Shown here: piece by piece, positions 50,679 to 63,409 of the stretch | Layout: each line of letters begins with the position of its first letter | How positions within the stretch are numbered: position 1 is the first letter of the stretch | Assembly: GCA_002189035.1 (NCBI GenBank) | Contig: NEEC01000017.1 | Coordinates: forward strand, 682,001 to 746,000 | Length of the DNA: 64,000 nucleotides | Origin: Utricularia gibba | Lineage: Eukaryota > Streptophyta > Magnoliopsida > Lamiales > Lentibulariaceae | Direction: 5' to 3' | The notes under the pieces: model-generated | Seen by the model: the letters and a program-made list of their open reading frames with translations, nothing else | Databases searched by the model: none | What the model was told of the DNA's origin: nothing | Made by a program: the position numbers and the translations under genes

Positions 50679-52752
50679 ATCCTTGGCAAATCGCAGTGTT
50701 CCCCGAAGGAACTATTACTAAATCCCAAAACCGAAAAGGGGTTTCAAGAAAAAGCCTTTACAAACCGCCCCAGTCCCCCATCCCCACAAAAACCAACGAA
50801 AGAACCCATCCAACTCATTCATAACCTCAATTCTCGAAACCCTTTACATCTTCGACTGGAATAAACAGAAAACTAAAAAAAATACACCAAATTACAAGTA
50901 CCAGCTCCAACAGTTATTAAAGCACAAAAAATAGAAAAAAAGTGAGCAGATCTTAAAGCCTTTGCGCCACGTTCTGCATAACCCTAAAGAAGGAAAAGAT
51001 AGAGACTGGTCCGAGGAATAATGGGTATGCTGCAGAAAAAGCAGGAGCTGAAGCAAGCGCTTAAGTCTCAACTCTATCTCACACACACACAAACACTAAA
51101 CGGTGCGAGGAGCAACAATGAGCTCCAGATCTTTCATAAGATATGGTTCCCTTTTCATTTCAACTTTTATTTCCAGATGAAGAAACAGTTGATTCATGAG
51201 GCCGGAGTAGCGAAAACTATGCAAGCTTAGGAAAGCGTATCTATCATGGAGTCCACTGTACTGGTCAAAATTTTCTGTCATATAAAAGAATTTAATTTAA
51301 AAAATACTTTGCTGCGCACCAATGCATCAATTGGTTATTTATTCTTTTAGCCCCTTAGGTCTGTTATTATTGCAAGTCAAGCTACATCTCCACATGCCCT
51401 TTTGCCCAGGGTTGCTTACTACACTAACACAAAATTAAATAATAACAACATATTAGCATTCATTAATTAGTTTTAATTCAAACTAATAAATACTTATCCA
51501 CTTCTCTACCATTACGCATAATGTCAAACTCATCTAAGCATAGGGGCTTAATATCCAACTCTCTCAAAGCACTGATTGTTATATAGTTTTATTTTTCAGT
51601 TTTGGAGGGGGGCTAATATGAACTTACCAGAGATTAGGGACTAGCGTAGCAAAAAAAAAAACAAAATATGTCATTAAATGTAACGCCATGTTAAAAGAAT
51701 ATTCAAATAATAAAATACTTCTTTTATCCCTAGAACATTAAATTACCAGATCTAGGAGCATGATAAACTAAAAATACTGCCCACCAAGGGGGTATTGACT
51801 TCCACATGCGACGTCGTTTAAGTAACATCGCTGCCATGCTAAAAATAAATATACCTTTTGATCTACTGAGTGTGAAAGAGGAAAGTGCCCATTTTGCACT
51901 TCCAAAGGAGCTTTCTTAATACACTGTGAATTATAAGGAAAATTTCAACGGACCCGAGTTTTTTTTTACTTCGCAACGCCCTCCACCTGTCAAACATAGC
52001 AATAGATCAGGACCGATCCCAGAATTAATGTCGATTGAAACTTCATAATCGCTGCTGCTTGGAAACTACTGCAGTAAATAAAAAAAAAGAAAAAAAAGAA
52101 AAAAAAAAGAAGAAGAAAAGAAGAGTTCCTTCTTCATGCCCAATTAAATCCTAAGCCCAAAAATCGGCCATAGGCCCAGCCCACCAGGCAACGCGTCGTC
52201 AGTGGTGTCTCCCCACCAATTCGAGGACCAATGAAATCATTCGGATCAGAAATTGATGCATTCGGAAAGGTATGCCCAGAAAGAGGCTATGGCTTTTAAC
52301 ACAACAGAAATCTCGCCCACCCATGGTATCATCTGTCGGCAACCTCGCCGGAGTTAACAACCCTCCGCCGAGTGCTCATCTCATCAGGGCCCCCTTCCGC
52401 CTTTACCAATCATTCATGACAGAAGCTTTATTCGCCCATTACCGTGTAACAACTCAATTTCCCACGTACCGCCGTCGCTGCTATAATTTTTCCCTTTCGC
52501 CATTAATTTCGTATATCTCTATCCAGAGAAGCCACCTCGATTTACCAAGGTAAAAACACGAAAAATCGAATCAAAACCTAAAGAATTCATGGTTCTTACC
52601 TGGCTTTTATGGAGGGATAACGGTTCTGTGTTGCTTGATGCTCGGGATTCCAGTAAGGCGCACGTGGAGGCACGTGATAACCATCTGTTTTCTTGCTTTT
52701 TATTTAGGAAGGGGCAGAAACCCCACTCCCCACAGCACACTCTTGCAGGGGA
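50679..52752. other. ARF6-like 5' leader and promoter, and FLA promoter
   Basis: 50680-51100 is a likely ARF leader with long purine/pyrimidine tracts. 51290-51780 is AT-rich. A purine-only tract of about 50 bp (A/G) lies at 52078-52126. 52180-52750 is GC-richer and should carry the FLA leader. No gene supported. Confidence 0.4.
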
Positions 52753-53930
52753 ATGGAGCCCAGAAGCTTCTTGCTCGTTGTCGGCATCCTCCTCTTCGCC
52801 GCCGCCGACACTGCGGAGGCTCACAATATCACCCGGATCCTCGCCGCGCACCCAACTCTCTCCACCTTCAACCACTACCTCACCCTCACTCACCTCGCCG
52901 CCGAGATTAACCGTCGCCGCACCATCACCGTTTGTGTTGTCAACAATGACGCCATGGCCGAGCTGCTAGACAAGCACTACACGCTCCCAACCATCAGAAA
53001 CATTCTATCACTTCACATTTTTGCCGATTACTTCGGCGCCAAGAAGCTCCATCAGGTCTCCAAGGGCTCAACCACCACCTCCTCTCTATTCCAGGCCACC
53101 GGCGAAGCGGCTGGAACCTCCGGATACGTGAATATCACGGATATGAAAGGTGGGAAAGTCGGATTCTCTCCTGTAGACAGCGATTCCTCCCAGCCGGTGG
53201 CTACATTCGTTAAATCTGTCCATGAATTGCCGTACGATCTTGCGGTTATACAGATCAGTCATATTTTGACCTCACCGGAGGCCGAAGCTCCAACGGCGGG
53301 TCCTGGAGAGTTGAATGCCACTACTATCATGGGGAAACAGGGTTGCAAAGATTTCTCGGATCTAATTATCGCGCAAGGAGTTGAAGAAACCTTCACCCAG
53401 AGCCTCCAAGGCGGCCTGACAATTTTCTGCCCTTCCGGCGATACTCTCAAAGCCTTCATGCCCAAATTCAAAAATCTCAGTTCCGATGCCAAAACTTCCC
53501 TTCTCCTGTACCATGGGGTTCCGATTTACAACTCTCTGGGAATGCTGAAATCCAGCAACGGACTTTTCAATACTCTGGCTACTGAGGGAAGAAGAAGTAC
53601 GACTTCACTGTTCAAACCGACGGCGACGACGTGAAGCTCGAGACGAAGGTGGTGACGGCGACAATCACAGCCACATTGATCGACGAAGATCCGCTGGCGG
53701 TTTTCAAAATCAACAAAGTTCTCCAACCGACGGAGCTATTCAAGGCGGCGCCCGCCCCCAAGTCCGCGAAATCAGCTTTCGACGATGACTCAGCCGACGC
53801 TCCAAGCTCCGAGGACGAGGACGATACGTCGGCCGATTCGACCAGTGACGGCGGCGTTACCCTCCTACGCCGTTGGCCTCTCACGGCGTTTTTCACTCCA
53901 GTCCTTGTCAGTCTTCTCCTCCCATTTTGA
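52753..53930 (+). CDS. fasciclin-like arabinogalactan protein (FLA1/FLA2 type), one apparent frameshift
   Basis: Cell-surface proteoglycan with two fasciclin domains, involved in cell adhesion and wall development. Intronless. The N-terminus MEPRSFLLVVGILLFAAADT is a signal peptide, followed by HNITRILAAHPTLSTFNHYL opening fasciclin domain 1 (to about residue 165; H1-like TITVCVVNNDAM). A short EAEAPTAGPGEL linker leads to domain 2 (LTIFCPSGDTLKAFMPKF, SLLLYHGVPIYNS). At 53586-53588 (GGG) the frame breaks; one base over it continues KKYDFTVQTDGDDVKLETKV, DPLAVFKINKVLQPTELF, then a Pro/Ala/Ser-rich AGP-like and acidic region (APAPKSAKSA). The hydrophobic end LTAFFTPVLVSLLLPF is a likely GPI-anchor signal. 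Stop at 53928-53930. Confidence 0.88.
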
Positions 53931-55277
53931 CGTCACCTTCTTTTTCCCCCTTTCTTTTAATTATTTCCCCTATGATTGTGGTGCGCATTTCATGATTTGA
54001 GGTAAAAAAAACATATTAATTAAATATTGCGCCTTATTTCTCCTTGCTGTCTATTAGCTGGAACCAAGACGTGACACCACGTCTCGAATAATTCTGAAAT
54101 TAGAAATTGATGTGCAACATCCGAAGTCACTAATGGGTTGTTAGGGCACGATGAGACGACCAACTAAAGTAGCAAGTTGATGATAGGTTTGGGACTGATG
54201 TATCATCATCATGCATGATGTGTTCCAACCATAATAGGGACAGCTTTAAGACCTGCATAATGTACATAATGAATGATCGACATCATACATGAATAATTGA
54301 GATCCCATGCCTACTGAGCTTTTAATTTTTGCTTCATAATAAAAAAAAAGTAAAATAAATAATTGCAAAGTGATTTACATTTGTAATCAAGGTATAGACC
54401 TAAGTTTTTTCGCTCTATCTTATTTTAATTCAGTTTCTTCTACTATGAATTGGTTATTGAAAGAGATGTATTATTGATTTGCATCGCGACAAGATATATA
54501 AACGCTACAAAAAAATTAATAATGATATCTTAAATGCTGAAATTCGATTTTAAAACGTAGTTTGGAAGTGCAAATTAGACTGTTAGGCATCCGTGAGTAT
54601 GGGGAATGAATGTGTGGAGCTTATCGGGATTCTTGGTGTGGTGCGATTGTCGGTGGGGAAACCGAGGATCCAAGGCTTTTGTCGGTCATGTGCGAGTATG
54701 AAAGGGGGCTGGATATGGTGTGGGGCGGGCCAGGGGAGAAAGGCTGTGGCTGAGTCGTTACTGGAGGAAAAAAGTGGTGAGAAAGATTGCCGCTAGGGGT
54801 TGGGATTGCGAAATGGACAACGAAATTTGTGTGAAACTGCTCTTTAACCTACGTACATCAATCCGAATGTGAACCTTAAAACAGTGAATTAGGGCAATTT
54901 TATACCAGGAACAACAGAGTGAAATGCCACTACGAGAATCGGAACACGCGATCAAATCAGGGAAACACACATACGGAACTACTGAGCAATCGGAAAACAG
55001 TAACTCACCTGTAAAAAAACCGGCGGATAAACGGAACAGAAACACAAAGGTAAGTATCGGATGCAACCGGCGAGAGCGCACAGGTAACCCCGTTGGCCAA
55101 CATTATTTATAGAGCCAATGAAAGTGGGGCCCATGCTTGATACTGGGCGTCGCCATCGAGGGTAGAGGTGGGCTGGATTCCAAGTTGGGCCTTCAGCCCA
55201 TTATTCTGGCCTGGTTGCTTACTGTTGCAATGTGAAGACGAGCAAGTGGTTCTCCAGAATCGAACGGATCAAGAGCT
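53931..55277. other. intergenic region before ETF-alpha
   Basis: AT-rich from 54000 to 54580. A GC-rich patch at 54590-54800 has different composition from its surroundings but no recognisable protein on either strand. 54900-55270 is probably the ETF-alpha promoter. Confidence 0.4.
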
Positions 55278-57418
55278 ATGAATAGGATGAGAATCCGCGC
55301 GCTACTTGGAGCTTTTCGAGGGAGAGCATTCTGTCCTCGCGTGTCCATCGTCTCTCGATTGGTAATTCATCGTATTACTGAAATGGATGGAGTTGGAAAT
55401 CGTTCGTCTTTTGTTGATGGACTTGGGTTTTAATGAGTTTGGTGGTACTTTGTCGTCGATGAAGATCGCAGGATTGATTCTTTTTTTGTAATGCTTTAGA
55501 TAAGTACTCTGGTTCTGGCTGAACATGAGGGAGGTTCTGTAACAGCTTCATCTTTGTGTGCGTTGGAGGCAGCAAAACTCTTGGGCGAGGGGAATTCTGT
55601 CTCTTTGTTGTTAGCTGGTTCGGGTCCTTCGTTACAAGAAGCTGCTGCTCATGCTGCATCATGCAGTCCTTCCATTTCTCGGGTGCCAAACGTTTTTTTT
55701 TATACATATATAGCTTTTACTTATATTGTTGATAGACCTGCCAGAAAAATTAGGGTCATTTATACTGAGGGTAGCCAGTTTTGAAAATTAGGGGCAAAAA
55801 TTTTATAGTGAGGGTGGCCAGTTTTTTCACACACATATCATCATATAGCCACATTTCTGAAAATCCCAGAAAAATATGGGGTCAGATGCAGAGGATTAAA
55901 TGAGGTTCGAGCCTTGCATAGAGCAGGGTGATAGCATCTCCTTGTTGTGTTGCAGGTTCTTCTTGCAGATTCGGACAAGTTCTCATATCCTCTTGCAGAG
56001 GCCTGGGGTAAACTAGTGCACGCTCTGCAACAGAAACGGAACTACTCCCACATCATTGCTGCTTCAGGTTCCTTCGGGAAGAATATTCTCCCTCGTGCTG
56101 CAGCTCTACTTGATGTTTCTCCTATCACTGATGTAATTGAGATTCATGGGCCAAGCGTATTTGTCAGGTAAAGCGTATTTTTCTGTTATGTTTCCTGGAA
56201 CATATTCACTGGATTGGTGCAAAAGGAGCTACACGCGAGGGTGTTACAAATTGTTGATATTGCACTTGTTTTCTTTACTTCTTTTTGGTAGGCCAATATA
56301 TGCTGGTAATGCCCTGAGTACAGTGCGATACATCGGTTCAAAACCATGCATGCTTACCATTAGGTCTACATCATTTCCTCTTGGGCCAGATTCTGCATCT
56401 CATGGTTCTGTTGATGTTGCTGTTGAGACCGTGGATGTTTCCCCATCAGTGAAGGTTAGCCATGTAACTTCCCCATTGCTGTAAATATGTACTGGAAGTT
56501 CTAGACCATTATCTTCGATTCTTTAATCATGAGCAGTTTTCATTCTGCAAGCTTCTTGTTTCAGATGAAGCTTTCAAAAAATCGAAGTACATAAGCATTT
56601 CCTCTCTAGATAAAGAGCGTCCGGATCTGGGAAATTCGCGTGTCGTTGTAACTGGAGGGAGAGGCCTCAAAAGTGCTGAAAATTTTAAAATGATTGAAAA
56701 ACTTGCCGAGAAACTTGGTGCTGCAGGTGCTTCTAATTAACTTGATTTTTAGGCTTTTGTGCTGGTTGAAGTTCTTCTTTGTAGAAGGATAATTCTGTTT
56801 GGAGCTTGTGCTTTTCTTCTTATCCTATTGTTCTGAATGTCAATTTGACTTATCATTTCACACAGTTGGAGCTACGCGTGCAGCTGTAGATGCTGGTTTT
56901 GTACCAAATGAACTTCAAGTGAGATAAATTCTCTGTCTGTTTGGATAGTATTTTACAAAGCACATGGTATACTGGAAATATTTGGATTATCCATAAAAAC
57001 ATTAACCACAATCCCTTACCAGGTTGGTCAAACTGGAAAAATTGTTGCTCCTGAGTTGTACATGGCTTTTGGTGTTTCTGGAGCTATTCAACATGTAGCC
57101 GGAATGAGAGATTCGAAGGTCATAGTTGCTGTAAATAAAGATGCCGATGCACCAATTTTTCAGGTCCTGTTTTGCTAACTACGTTTTATTGCAATAGTTC
57201 TTCATGAGTGATAGAATAGAGCTGCTGTTTTTAGCAGAAGCTTTGAAGAAAGCTTTTTGTCCTAATCTCACTTGGTTAAAAATATTTCTTTTCTTGCCTG
57301 TGCGCCAGCAATTCTTTATCCTCAGACATCTCACTTGCAGGTTGCTGACTACGGAATCGCTGGTGACCTATTCAAGATCATTCCAGAATTGCTGGACAAG
57401 CTTCCTGAGAAAAAATAA
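55278..57418 (+). CDS. ETFA: electron transfer flavoprotein subunit alpha, mitochondrial
   Basis: FAD-binding subunit of mitochondrial ETF, which passes electrons from acyl-CoA and branched-chain amino-acid dehydrogenases to ETF-ubiquinone oxidoreductase. Exon 1 (55278-55361) encodes a basic presequence, [20 protein letters not shown]. Exon 2 (from 55500) gives [20 protein letters not shown] and [10 protein letters not shown]. Following exons give [58 protein letters not shown]. The C-terminal FAD domain shows [55 protein letters not shown] and [20 protein letters not shown], ending DKLPEKK. About nine exons, all in frame. Confidence 0.94.
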
Positions 57419-58799
57419 ATGTAAGATGTTCGCTTTTCTCACCCACAATAGAAAGCTTCATCTTTAATTGCTTTTAGAGTTTCAAGTTTTCACTGAATGA
57501 GCATACACACAAATTTTAATTTTCTCGCTATACCTGTGCCTTTTAGATATTTGAACTTTTTGGAGTATTAAAAAGTGGAGCACCAGCAATATCGGAAGGT
57601 GTTGGTTTTATTCAACAAATTGCACATTCACAGTCGCACCAATCGGATCCTTTTGCAACACTTGCGAAGTTGCGTTCCTTTGTGTGCCAATCCCGAAGTT
57701 GTCCTTCAGGTGTAGCGATCAGTGTGGTCCTGGTGTCTCGAATGAAGGTATCAAATTTGTGGTGAACATTTTTGCTAATTAATAACAAGCATGTCTAATG
57801 AAGTTTACCTTAATTCTGTGTAAATTGTACTCTTTAAACACTGAGCGAATAAATTCTGATGAACGGTATGGATAACAAGCCGTTTGTGCCATTAGAAGAT
57901 AATCAACCATTGGCTTCCAACCTCTTCACCTGGGTTTGACTATAGGACTAGGATGTATGTTATTATTGCAGCTGACTGAAATATCGATTGACCTTTATAT
58001 TTTCAGCCATTTTTTTATATTGGAAAAGACATTCATTCTAATCTATCACTAGCCTTTTCTCTTAATGAATTTTTTACCACTTGGTTCCCCAAAGTTTGAA
58101 ATTGCTATCTACTTTGTTATGTTAAAATTCTCGTAGAAATTTTTTCCCATGACATTCTCTGTACATATTATTAAATACATAAAGTTGATTGTTCGTACTT
58201 ACATTTATATGGCCACCCAGTAAGAAACTGGAGCTCTTTCTACTCTTCTCTTATCAGTTATTTAGGTTTGAAAGTTCTTGTCCAAAAAGAAGTTGAACTT
58301 GGTAACCATTATAGTGACTATAATTACAAGAAATAAATTTGCCTTGCATATTATATCAGAAGGGCTCTAGTGATACATGATCTGTCATAAAGTTGCATCT
58401 GTTACAATTCTATTTTTGAGTGGAAAACCGTGAAAATTTTATTTTCTTTAGTACTGTCTGTTGGTCTTTTTGTTCATGTACCAGTAGTGGGATCCAAGAA
58501 CATCGTTGGTGGAAGAGAAGTCTGCTTTTACCTGCACCAGATGTAAGTCAAGTGTGATATGAAACGGTGGATCTCATGTTTTTGGTAGTTTTGTGTATGG
58601 ATATGTGTAGTACCGTGGATATTTCGAACTCAAAAGATTCACTTTTGTGATCCATGAAGTAGTGGTAGTGGTTCTTGTGAGAAACCTCCTGAGAATAATG
58701 TGGAAGAAAAGTGATGAGAAGATGAAGAACAATAACATGATATGGGGACTGTTTTCAAATTTGCGCTATATTTTGTTGGAGTAGAACAAGGAAACAGAC
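57419..58799. other. convergent 3' region of ETF-alpha and the VUP-like gene
   Basis: About 1.4 kb. 57540-57750 is balanced in composition and may be an extended 3' UTR of ETF-alpha. The rest is AT-rich with no ORF I can support. Confidence 0.4.
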
Positions 58800-59141
58800 T
58801 CAAACCTTGGGGCTTGTAATAGGGGAGCTGGCAGTGTCTTCCAGATCAAAATCTATGGCCCTCAAAGCCCTCTGCATCTTGTAAGTGTCTTGCTTGTTCG
58901 CCACAGAGGGTGGGGAACCAGAACCGGAACCATCATTAGTTGCCGTAGAAAACCCTTTGGAGTCCTTGGCCAGCTTCTTGACTGCAGATGAAGCGGCATC
59001 AGAAACAAGAGAAGGGGTCTCCAGCTCTGATGAGAAGCTGTAGTCCTCATCATCAAAGCCTTCTTCGTTACTCTCGAATCCTTGGAAGTAGTATGTCCAG
59101 CTGCTTTCTTCCATCTGGGAATCTGATTTGTAACTCTCCAT
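58800..59141 (-). CDS. VUP1-like (vascular-related unknown protein) small acidic protein
   Basis: Small acidic protein of 113 residues from the Met at 59141. It carries an N-terminal ESSWTYYFQGFE block, a SLVSDAASSAVKK block in the middle and a C-terminal IDFDLEDTASSPITSPK block. These match the plant VUP1-like family, whose overexpression phenotype links it to vascular development and hormone response; the biochemical function is unknown. No signal peptide or membrane segment. The frame ends PKV-stop at 58800, but CCCAAG|GTTTGAG could equally be a splice donor, so a further exon to the left is possible and the C-terminus is uncertain. Confidence 0.7.
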   Translation of the reverse strand: MESYKSDSQMEESSWTYYFQGFESNEEGFDDEDYSFSSELETPSLVSDAASSAVKKLAKDSKGFSTATNDGSGSGSPPSVANKQDTYKMQRALRAIDFDLEDTASSPITSPKV

Positions 59142-62100
59142 GATCAGGACATGGACGAGATGTGCTGACCATATATAGCGGCTGAGAAGTAGCCAGCTAG
59201 AGCCATGGTTTGAAGTAAGGTAAAAAGCAGCATTGAAACTGACTTTAACTGTGTCTGTGACAAATGTTTTGTTTTTGCTCTGGATTCAATGCCCGTCACC
59301 TTTTCCTGTGGCATTGAATTCCTACATTTTCCACACAAAGATTCTCCATATCTTGCTCACAAACAATAGCAGGGATAGGGATGTTCTTTTCCAGTTTTGA
59401 AAGCCAAGTTTTCTCTAGGGCAAGTGACACTTCTTGAGATTGAACAACCGGACTCCCACTTTATGATCAAAGTGTGCAATCACAATGTTGCGCACGCATT
59501 TCCTTCCTCTTTGCATGATCTTAAACGACAATGTCTCTCGTAAGCTTGACCATTACAAGTCTTCGTCTGTGCGTGGGAACATACAACATCTGGTCCGGAA
59601 TTGGAGCCCGGAAACGTAGTTTTGACTTGTTAGAAGTGACACCACCCTAGCAAGTAAGTCAATCCCAGATGATATGATGCAACCCCACATCAAGATTCTC
59701 CAAATCTTGTACAAAAATTCATTTTTAATGATCAAATCTTTGGTCTTCCCGGATAACAATTAAATAATGAATCTAGCAGCAAGAGGAGCTGCGGCTGTAA
59801 CCTGCAACCGCACGCTGCTGTTTCTCCTCCATGGCCACAGCTTAGTGTACAGAGCTTCGTAGACTTCTCCCATGCAATCAATACATGAAAAAGCACCTGC
59901 CCAGTAACAGGGAGAGTTCCCCATACTGGTTTCACGAGTATCCATCCATCTGTGAATTGACTTGTTAACAGTTTCGATGTTGGGTAAATAATTTCAAGTA
60001 GTCGGGTGGCAGTAAGTAAATGCGAGTGGAGTTATGATTGCAGAAGAGGAAGGCGAGTGGCAGGTCTGCTGCTCCCACATTCGTGCTACTTCAGCCTCTG
60101 CTGTACTGTTTCATCTTTCAACTACAACAACAACAGGGTGTGATGTAAACCGGTTGCCTTGTTCCACCACTTTTGTAGACGGCTCCAGGCCGGAGCCCGG
60201 ACCCCGGCCCATCGGCAAATGGGGTCGTTGTCTTCCGGTTTACTTAACCCAGTCGGCGTATTACAAGTTGTGTTTTACCACGGCCGGCGGTCATTAAGAA
60301 GAGTTTATGAGAGGAATAATTACCTTTTGACTCTTTAAAAATGCGACCCTTTTTAATCTTGTTACCCAAGTCAGATGTCTGACGAGTTAACCGCCCTTAG
60401 AAATCAATTTTTCAATTTTTTTTTTTCTAAAACAAAATATTTTCAAAATTTTGGTTTTGGATCAAATTCAAACATTTCATAGAAATCAATGATGATATCC
60501 ATAGACAAATTTCTTTGAAGAGTTGATAGTAGGTTAAAGAGTTTGGATATTATGAATTTGGAGACATTCTAAACATTGATGTTGTGTATGCATGAGAAGA
60601 ATAGCATTATTGCTTACATTACCTTTGCCCACAATCTACCTGCACTATGATAATGAGTTAAATATCTCATTCAAACAATGGTAGAATACAATCTAAAAAA
60701 GTGGGAGGATGGGGCCACTATGTTATCTTTTTAAAAAATATTACTATAAATCTTTTTTACTTAAACGATAACAAAACCCCATTTGAATTGATCTATGTTC
60801 TGCCCTCTATGTCGAAGTTGGATATATCATCAAACTTTATTCTAGAATCACATTCTGCATACAAAGAAAACAAATCAATCCTATTCATTACATTTCAAAC
60901 ATGTTAGAAAATATTTGTTAAGATATATATATATATGTTTGAGGATTGACTATAAAGTCAAAGGTTGTATAATTCTCATACTTATTTCTACCAAATCACA
61001 ATTTATGACATTCAAATCCAAAATAATCTCTAACAAAGAATGATTTTCATGAATTTTTTAATTAATTTATAGAATTTGAGAAGGGAAAAATACGTTTTGA
61101 TGCGAACGTTTCAAAAATTGTTTATAATTAGATGCACACGTTTTTGAAAATAGTTTTGTGGTACAAACGTTTCAGTTTTTATTCAAATTCAGTATTAATA
61201 TTTCAAAATATATTATTTTAATACAAACGTTAAATATTATATCATTTTTCAAATAACAACGTTTTTTAAAATATTTTTTAAATACATACGTTGTTTAAAA
61301 AGTTAAAAAACAATACAAACGTTTTTTCATACATACTTTTTAATACATACGTTTATTGTAAACTATGATTTTGAATAAAATATATTAAAAATAATTAATA
61401 TATTACAATATATATTAAAAATTAATAGAAAAAATATAAGTTATGTGTCTTTCAAATTTTCATGTTTTCTATCTCATTAATTTTCGATTAGAATAAATTT
61501 TTAATTAAATCTTTATGTGAAATAAAATATGTATTTAACTTAACTATCAATTTAATTTACTTCATTATGTGAATTAGATTATTATATTATATTTATATTT
61601 ATAAGTTTTTCAAAATTTACAACAATATCCGAAAACTTTTTCTAATAATTCAAAAATATCTAAATAATATATTAATATTATAAGTAATATAATTGTAAAT
61701 ATGTATTCCAACATTTAATAATTTGAGTACATCATAATAAACTTAGTGCATTTTAAGTTGGTCAATCACTTTTTTATAAAATGATATATGTCATTAATTA
61801 AATATTTCTATTGATTTGGATACAATGAAAACTAAATATTAGATATTTAAACATTTTTTTCAAATCATCGAAATGTTTAAATATCATCTTATCCATCAAA
61901 GTAAACTAAACGATACCAATCAAAAGAAACAGCGATATAGTTATTGAAGTTTGGGAATCACCTGCATCAAACTAACCAGTTCATCCCTACATGCTATACG
62001 TATTCGATTTCAGGGGAATCGCCGACGTCCATCCATCATCACATTTGGAAATTCACATGTTGCAGCGAATTGTAACACATCATAACTCGTATACCAACTT

Positions 62101-62169
62101 CTCGTAAGCTACAAAATGATCAAAGTTAGTAGTATTCTACCTATAGTATTTAACAACTTTGAATGGTTA
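59142..62169. other. intergenic region between the VUP-like gene and the MULE
   Basis: 59142-60300 has balanced composition and includes the VUP-like promoter; minus-strand ORFs at 59760-59945 are unsupported. 60300-62000 is AT-rich, with an (AT)n tract at 60920-60938 and the 30-bp tandem array listed separately. No gene supported. Confidence 0.45.
61088..61380 (+). repeat. degenerate tandem array, period about 30 bp, with an ACGTT core
   Basis: ACGTT or its close variant recurs at about 61106, 61138, 61167, 61227, 61259, 61288, 61319 and 61349, i.e. spacings of 29-32 bp with one degenerate unit near 61197 (gtattaatattt). The unit is roughly taatacaaacgttttttaaa, in variants with caaacgtt or catacgtt. 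No ORF runs through it. Confidence 0.8.
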
Positions 62170-62830
62170 GAGGCTTACAAATGATGGATACTCAGAAGGA
62201 AAGAAAACTGGTGGTGCATTCTGCATGAGGAGCCTCACCGAATATAAAGCATATAACCCACATTCAGTTGATCCAGTTTGTAGTCGAATCTATATTAAGA
62301 ATAACTATAAAAATGAATTTGCTATAAGTGTTTGTGCTATGCTATTTATTGATGTTGCATTGTGTGTACCTCAGAAAAGCGAATAGGCACAAAATCCAAC
62401 TCATTAACATCGAAAGAAGGTGCCGCAAACCCTAGCATGTATTTTAGACACCTACACATGTAAAGTAGTGGGTAAGTCATAGCTAATTTATTGATTAATG
62501 TAGTATAATAATTTCTAGTACCTATAAAAATCTTCTTCCGCTGAACATAATACATCCCCTGCACCCAAAGAATCTAAGACAATGATCATTCTATTACGAG
62601 CGTCTCCAAAGTTACAGCATATCGTCACCACCCAATGACCTCTAGTTGTAGAACATAACAGGTCAAACACATTGTATATAATGTTCAAATATAAAGCAAA
62701 GTGTATCTTACCGATAAACAATAGGCCACACAATGTATGGGCAAGTAAGAAAGGCTGGTCGATGGGGAAATATTCTACAAACTCTCTCCTTATTATCAAT
62801 CCACTAATTGAAATATAGAGGGTCAATGAA
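62170..62830 (-). pseudogene. Ulp1-like (C48) cysteine protease region of the MULE
   Basis: Ulp1 proteases cleave SUMO from conjugates; in plant MULEs they are captured or domesticated copies of uncertain role. The exon at about 62520-62830 reads PIDQPFLLAHTL, then a His block GHWVVTICCNFG and Asp block MIIVLDSLGAGD. The next, at about 62356-62450, reads KYMLGFAAPSFDVNELDFVP. The third, at about 62173-62275, contains QTGSTECGLYALYSVRLLMQ with the Gln and catalytic Cys, and ends FFPSEYPSF at a good GT donor. The His-Asp-Gln-Cys set is thus complete, although the upstream linker (about 62870-63130) has an in-frame TAG. Any continuation left of 62170 was not found. Confidence 0.7.
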
Positions 62831-63409
62831 ATAAAAAATGTTCAATCGCTCTTCTGGAATCTCACCTCTAATATGACGTAACACTTTTGTAAATCAAAAT
62901 CACTAAGAATTCCATACTTACGAAAGCCAGGAAGACGCTTCTTCTTCTTGCAATCCCTCATCTTTTGTTTCAATACATCATCGTTCACAATAGTGGAATT
63001 GTTAGATGAAAGAATGCCATTTTGGACATTGACAAACTACTGTTCTACCATTGTAGGGGGTGAGAACTCTCCCCACTCAAAGTCTTCTCGTATTTCACTC
63101 GTGGACCCTGATTTCAACAAACTAAACACATGAGCTCAAGCATGAAACAGTTATTAAAAAAATCATACAATTTCGTCTTTGTTTGGCATGTTTGTGTTTC
63201 TCTTGGAAGTAGCTGAATTTTGGGGTTGATCAGAGGTGATCTTTTACTCTGTTCCCGTGGATGTTTCTTGTGTTCCTTGCTCATTTACTTCATTTTTTCC
63301 ATAACCTTCATTTTCCTATAATAAGGAAACAATATATCTTGATAACAAATAATACCATATCATATGGAACAAACTTATGATCCAATATAGCAGGCTACCT
63401 TTTTTTTTT

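Noticed and set aside
52519-52893. 124-residue minus-strand ORF over the FLA start
   Set aside because: Antisense shadow; the plus frame has a signal peptide and fasciclin domain.
54758-55081. 107-residue minus-strand ORF left of ETF-alpha
   Set aside because: Low-complexity Ser/Leu/Phe composition and position in the likely promoter; no support.
59732-59945. Minus-strand ORFs of 61-67 residues (MDTRETSMGNSPCYWAGAFS...)
   Set aside because: Balanced composition made it tempting, but I recognise no family and see no splice partners.
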